NCBI RefSeq assembly: GCF_030272615.1
Contig: NW_026729276.1
Coordinates: 1-54,415, forward strand
Direction of reading: 5' to 3'
DNA length: 54,415 nt
Origin: Cryptomeria japonica
Lineage: Eukaryota > Streptophyta > Pinopsida > Cupressales > Cupressaceae
Position numbers and translations under genes: made by a program
Notes under the pieces: model-generated
Database searches by the model: none
Seen by the model: only the letters and a program-made list of their open reading frames with translations
What the model was told of the DNA's origin: nothing
Shown: one piece after another, positions 51,272 to 54,415 of the stretch
Layout: each line of letters begins with the position of its first letter
How positions within the stretch are numbered: the stretch's first letter is position 1

Positions 51272-51689
51272 ACTGGGTCAACAACCACAATTCACTCTTC
51301 TGCTGCTTGCTTTGATGCCTCCGCCTTAGCAGCCGCTGGTGATATGGCTTCTCGGTCAACTGCACCCGCCTATGCTTTTGTTGCTGGTTATTGACTTGGA
51401 ATAGACGCATAGGGCTTTCGAGTTTCGCGATTCATTAATAATCGTTCAAGACTGCTCCTATTTTGAAATCAATTCAAAAGGGTATCGATCCGGAACTGAA
51501 GCTTCTTCTACCTCCATGCAAACTGGTGGTGCCCCTACCCCGACCTTTCCTGCTGCAGGCAATGGCTATGGATCTGGGACTGAAACTCGATCTAAAACTG
51601 CTGGTGGTGCCCTTTCAAATAGTCGCTAGAGGAACATCGCAAATAGAAGCTATAGCCTTTGTCGGAACACTATGATATATAAGCTGATC

Positions 51690-52020
51690 TCCAACAACCG
51701 GAACTGGAGTTGGCTAAGAAGCTGCTACCAGTCATTGCCTGTTGTGCTAATTCCTCTTGGGAATCTTTCTTCCTGTTGGGTGTGTATGGATTGGGGAGAG
51801 ATTGTGCAAATAAATAGAGAGCGACATGTAGAGCCGAGTGGTACTACACTACTTGACTAAAGAAAGGGTGAAGGAGTTACCTCGATTTACTTGCATTATT
51901 ACCTAAAGTACTTGCATTATTACCTTTCTCGCCTACTCATGCTTGCTTTTCACCTAGTAGGGTCCGCCAGGGGTGTAATGTAGGTAGGTTCCGTCAGGGG
52001 TGTGGCGCAGGCTTGCTCGT
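51690..52020. other. Unassigned DNA with short direct repeats
   Basis: ACTTGCATTATTACCT is repeated at about 51889 and 51909. GGGTCCGCCAGGGGTGTAATG and its relative GGTTCCGTCAGGGGTGTGGCG follow about 30 bp apart (51960 and 51987). No gene was recognised. Confidence 0.5.
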
Positions 52021-52418
52021 TTTGCTACTGATGCTGTCTCTTAAACTGGCCCTACGGGGCGACTGGATAAACAGAGTAATAATCTCTCCATCTGGACCTA
52101 GAATCCTGCTTCTTGGTAAACAGAGGAAACCCCCGCCTTTGCCCTTGTGCTTTCCTCTGCTTATAGGTCTTTCTCTTTAGCTTATGGTGCTTCAACAGGG
52201 ACTGGATAAAGAACTGGATCACGATCAAGAACATCTGCTACCCGTGCTTCTGTTGCTATCTGTGACTATGCGGGTGCCTCCACTGCTGCTTCAACTACTG
52301 TAGAATCAACCGTATCTACTCATGATGTTACTGGTGATGCTGGTGGCTATGGGGTCTACTTCTATTGCTGGTACTGGATATGGGTAAACTGGGTCAACAA
52401 CAGGCTCTACCTATTGGT

Positions 52419-52463
52419 CACGAAGATCAGCCCATAGAATTTGAGGGCGAGCACGAAGATCAG
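52419..52463. repeat. Family A copy between 12-bp direct repeats
   Basis: CACGAAGATCAG at 52419-52430 is repeated at 52452-52463. Between them lies CCCATAGAATTTGAGGGC plus GAG. This is what a target-site duplication around an insertion would look like. A third, shorter CACGAAGG follows at about 52473. Confidence 0.8.
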
Positions 52464-52900
52464 AAACTGGACCACGAAGGTATATATCTCGCTTTCTAAC
52501 TGGATCTATAGGTTCTTTACCACGAGCATCACTAACTGGTACTCGGTCTCGATTACTAAAGCCAGTAACTGGACGTCTTTAGGTCATAATAAGAATTCGC
52601 ATTAGACTCTACGCCACGAGCATCTGGATCCGGGGTCTAGATATAGATCTGCTACGTATGCTTCACCTGTACCTGGAGCTGGATATGGGTATGGAACTGA
52701 GCGAAGGTATGCTGCGTATGGATATGGGTATGCTACTACTGCCCTTGCTTATAGATATGATTACCTTGTTACTAGTGGTGCTTCAACTGGATCTACTGAT
52801 GGATCTACTGATGCTTCAACTGGACAAGATAGTGGGTAAGCTGCTGGTCCAACTTCTGCATCTGTACCCGTAGCTGCTCCTGCATCTTGGTCTCAAAATG

Positions 52901-52919
52901 GCCCCTACTATTCTAAGGG
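52901..52919 (+). repeat. Family A hairpin inside GAST tract
   Basis: GCCCCTACTATTCTAAGGG; phase is kept. Confidence 0.8.
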
Positions 52920-52976
52920 AACGGGTTCTTCAGATGAATCAACCGGATAAACTTATGCTTACCCAAGGCTTTCAAC

Positions 52977-53185
52977 CGATAGCTGGGACTGATAGCTTCC
53001 ACCCATAGCTCCCAACCCATACTCCTGGAAACCAACTACCAGCTCCCAACTGACACTGCTAGTTCCCAACCGCTAGCTGCCAACCCAGAGCTATCCACTC
53101 ACACTGCTAGTTCCCCAATGCCAGCTGGATACTCATACCTCAGACCCATAGCTCGGGCTCACACCCATAGCTCGATACTCCCTAC
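52977..53185 (+). repeat. Degenerate tandem of ACCCATAGCTCCCA type
   Basis: CCCATAGCTC, CCAACTACCAGCTCCCAAC, CACTGCTAGTTCCC and similar phrases repeat every 12-30 bases for about 200 bp. Unit length drifts, so no exact period can be given. Confidence 0.65.
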
Positions 53186-53620
53186 CACCCAGTACCAGGA
53201 AAACCATCTGTATCCACTCCCGCTACCAGGCAGTAGAAACAAATATCTCTAGATAGATGGATAAGTTCCAACTATGTCCTCCCACCCACCCCTAAGTATC
53301 CTAGGTTTTCCAGCAACTATATCCACCCGCATCAGTCCCATAGGGCGAGCCCCCTACCGGGTAGCGGGCTAATTAATCTGGAATAACTAGACCCCCCCAC
53401 CAGATTAATAAGCTTGCTAGAGTAGGAGAATTAATCAGTGACATTAATGCGGAATTAATGCCGCTTGCTAGAATACGCTAGTATAAGCTAGAATAAGCAA
53501 GTACCGAACTATAATAGCAATAATTCCCCCCCCACCCTCCCAATAATAATTGGGCGATTATTGTAGGGAACATGGCATCAGCCTGCCACCCATAGAATAG
53601 TAGGGGCAACTATCGATAGT
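53185..53620. repeat. Family C/D cluster and C-run hairpin copy 2
   Basis: Contents: D (minus) at 53279-53293, TTAAT/GCTAGAATA C-type phrases at 53367-53500, then the C run plus CCAATAATAATTGGGCGATT (53526-53568) matching 42738-42783, and an A copy, CCCATAGAATAGTAGGGGC, at 53589-53607. Confidence 0.7.
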
Positions 53621-54340
53621 CAGTTTCATATCCTGTTCCTGATCGAGATCGAGAACCACCAGCGAAGGGAACAGCAGAGGTAGCAGCTACGCACCAAAGT
53701 AAGTTCTCACCAGCTATGTTGTAGAGGCCCCGATGCATCCACCTTTGACCTTACCTATGGTGTCTCGGATTGGATATAGCACACCTGAAGACCACGCATG
53801 CAGGAACAATTTCCGCTAGCAGCCACCCGGGGCAACGGATCGAAAGTAAGCAGTTCCAGCACCGATTGATTGAGTTGGCCAAGTAACAGTTTAGGTTTAT
53901 TCACCCGTAGCAGGAGCAAAGGCAGATAGAGCGGAAAGAGAGGCTACTATTGACTCAGTGGAAGCAACATTAGTGGCAGAGCTAACAGCAGAGGGGAAGG
54001 CAGCTATGAAGGTAATGGTATGGGCAACAGAAGAAGCAAATAACATATATTCTCGAGAAATATTCGCCGCGCGGACTCAATAGAGGAGACTTAAGGGTTA
54101 CTAGGGTTTCATATATAGACGTATATAGATGTAGATCTCTTAGGACTATGGGATCGGGCCGCATCGGGAGCAGGCACAGCGCTAGAAAAAGATCTTATCC
54201 CTCAGGGTGTAGAAGTCGGAAACAAGGTAGAAGGAGATAGGTAGTAGTAAGCAACAGAATCTGCTCCAACTGGGACCACGCAAAGGGCAGCTGGGACTGG
54301 AAGAGCTCCTAAATGAGGTGATGGCTTTCTTACTACTGGG
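53620..54340 (-). repeat. GAST triplet-phased tract
   Basis: Plus-strand phrases GCAGAGGTAGCAGC and AGTAGCAGGAGCAAAGGC mark the minus-strand triplets. The 54050-54180 part is not phased. Confidence 0.4.
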
Positions 54341-54383
54341 GGTGGGGCGGAAAACAAACGAGGATGCTATCTCGGGTGGGAGG

Positions 54384-54415
54384 GCCCCTACTATTCTATG
54401 GCCCCTACTATTCTA
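54384..54415 (+). repeat. Two tandem family A copies at the window edge
   Basis: GCCCCTACTATTCTATGG is followed by GCCCCTACTATTCTA, which is cut by the end of the window. GGTGGGAGG precedes the pair. Confidence 0.8.

Larger units (their letters stand above)
50240..51690 (+). repeat. GAST triplet-phased tract
   Basis: Plus-strand triplets run with breaks. The 50940-51060, 51160-51240 and 51300-51390 stretches (TCTCGATCTGCCGCTGGTGG, GGTGCTGCTTATGAAACT) are clearest. Embedded A copies are at 50812 (phase lost) and 51253 (phase kept). Confidence 0.5.
52020..52970 (+). repeat. GAST triplet-phased tract
   Basis: The 52640-52880 stretch is one of the most regular, reading GAGYGYGTERRYAAYG and continuing Gly/Ser/Thr/Ala-rich. 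GGA TCT ACT GAT is directly doubled near 52790. A copies are at 52430 and 52901. The mini-hairpin GCCCTACGGGGC is at 52049-52060. Confidence 0.6.

Noticed and set aside
1-54415. Recurring peptides PYYSKG, PTILWG, YNSMG and ALLFYG in many frames, as if a shared protein domain
   Set aside because: All are translations of family A in different frames and orientations. They do not show homology between proteins.
1-54415. A transposase, reverse transcriptase or other gene that could mobilise the short repeats
   Set aside because: No frame in the window is long enough or carries a recognisable catalytic motif. Any mobilising activity must be encoded elsewhere or be general DNA repair.

Overview
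What this is. The window looks like intergenic DNA from a land-plant mitochondrial genome, probably a non-flowering lineage such as a fern or gymnosperm (the lineage is an inference). No intact gene was recognised in 54 kb on either strand. The organelle assignment rests on three small relics: a 3' end of a plant-mitochondrial-type 5S rRNA (32330-32364), a diverged piece of small-subunit rRNA (24040-24130), and the 5' half of a plastid-like trnD on the minus strand (41921-41947). It also rests on the mosaic of short dispersed repeats and decayed duplications. G+C is about half by eye.

Two kinds of sequence dominate. (1) A swarm of short dispersed repeats. Family A is an 18-22 bp hairpin-ended motif, CCCTACTATTCTAAGGG and relatives; I located about 117 copies, roughly one per 465 bp, in both orientations. 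Family B is about 22 bp around a TACGTA core. Family C joins CTAGCAGGC to TGATTAAT. Family D is G-rich (GGGGTGGGTGGGAGG). Family E is AACTATAGTT-like palindromes. Family F is CTATAATGGGGG followed by G runs. They often sit joined as modules. (2) About 25 triplet-phased low-complexity tracts, together roughly 16 kb, in which one strand reads as triplets for Gly, Ala, Ser, Thr and Tyr (GGA, GCT, ACT, TCT, TAT, GGT) for hundreds of bases but is broken by stops. I call these GAST tracts for description only.

Layout. 1-3870: GC-rich mosaic with families A-F. 3870-5160: decayed direct repeats. 5166-5465: an unassigned minus-strand reading frame. 5470-7706: the longest GAST tract (minus). 7707-8520: protein-like short frames with diverged internal duplication. 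8470-12700: unassigned DNA, GAST tracts and repeat modules. 12700-20680: dense family A/C/D mosaic and a TATCTATAG-rich zone. 20680-22450: GAST tract. 22450-26280: simple repeats, the SSU rRNA shard and unassigned DNA. 26380-27600: GAST tract. 27600-35740: repeat mosaic with the 5S shard. 35740-40800: mosaic, including a second copy of a segment from 18641-18830. 40820-54340: mostly GAST tracts of alternating orientation, the trnD relic and a decayed tandem array.

Nothing here supports an operon, pathway or encoded system. The interest lies in the repeat ecology: a very small, abundant hairpin element, with insertion-like cases against a paralogous copy, inside a simple repeat and inside triplet tracts, and the unexplained coding-like periodicity of those tracts. 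All reading frames are reported with low confidence. Many share peptides such as PYYSKG or PTILWG only because they run across family A copies.
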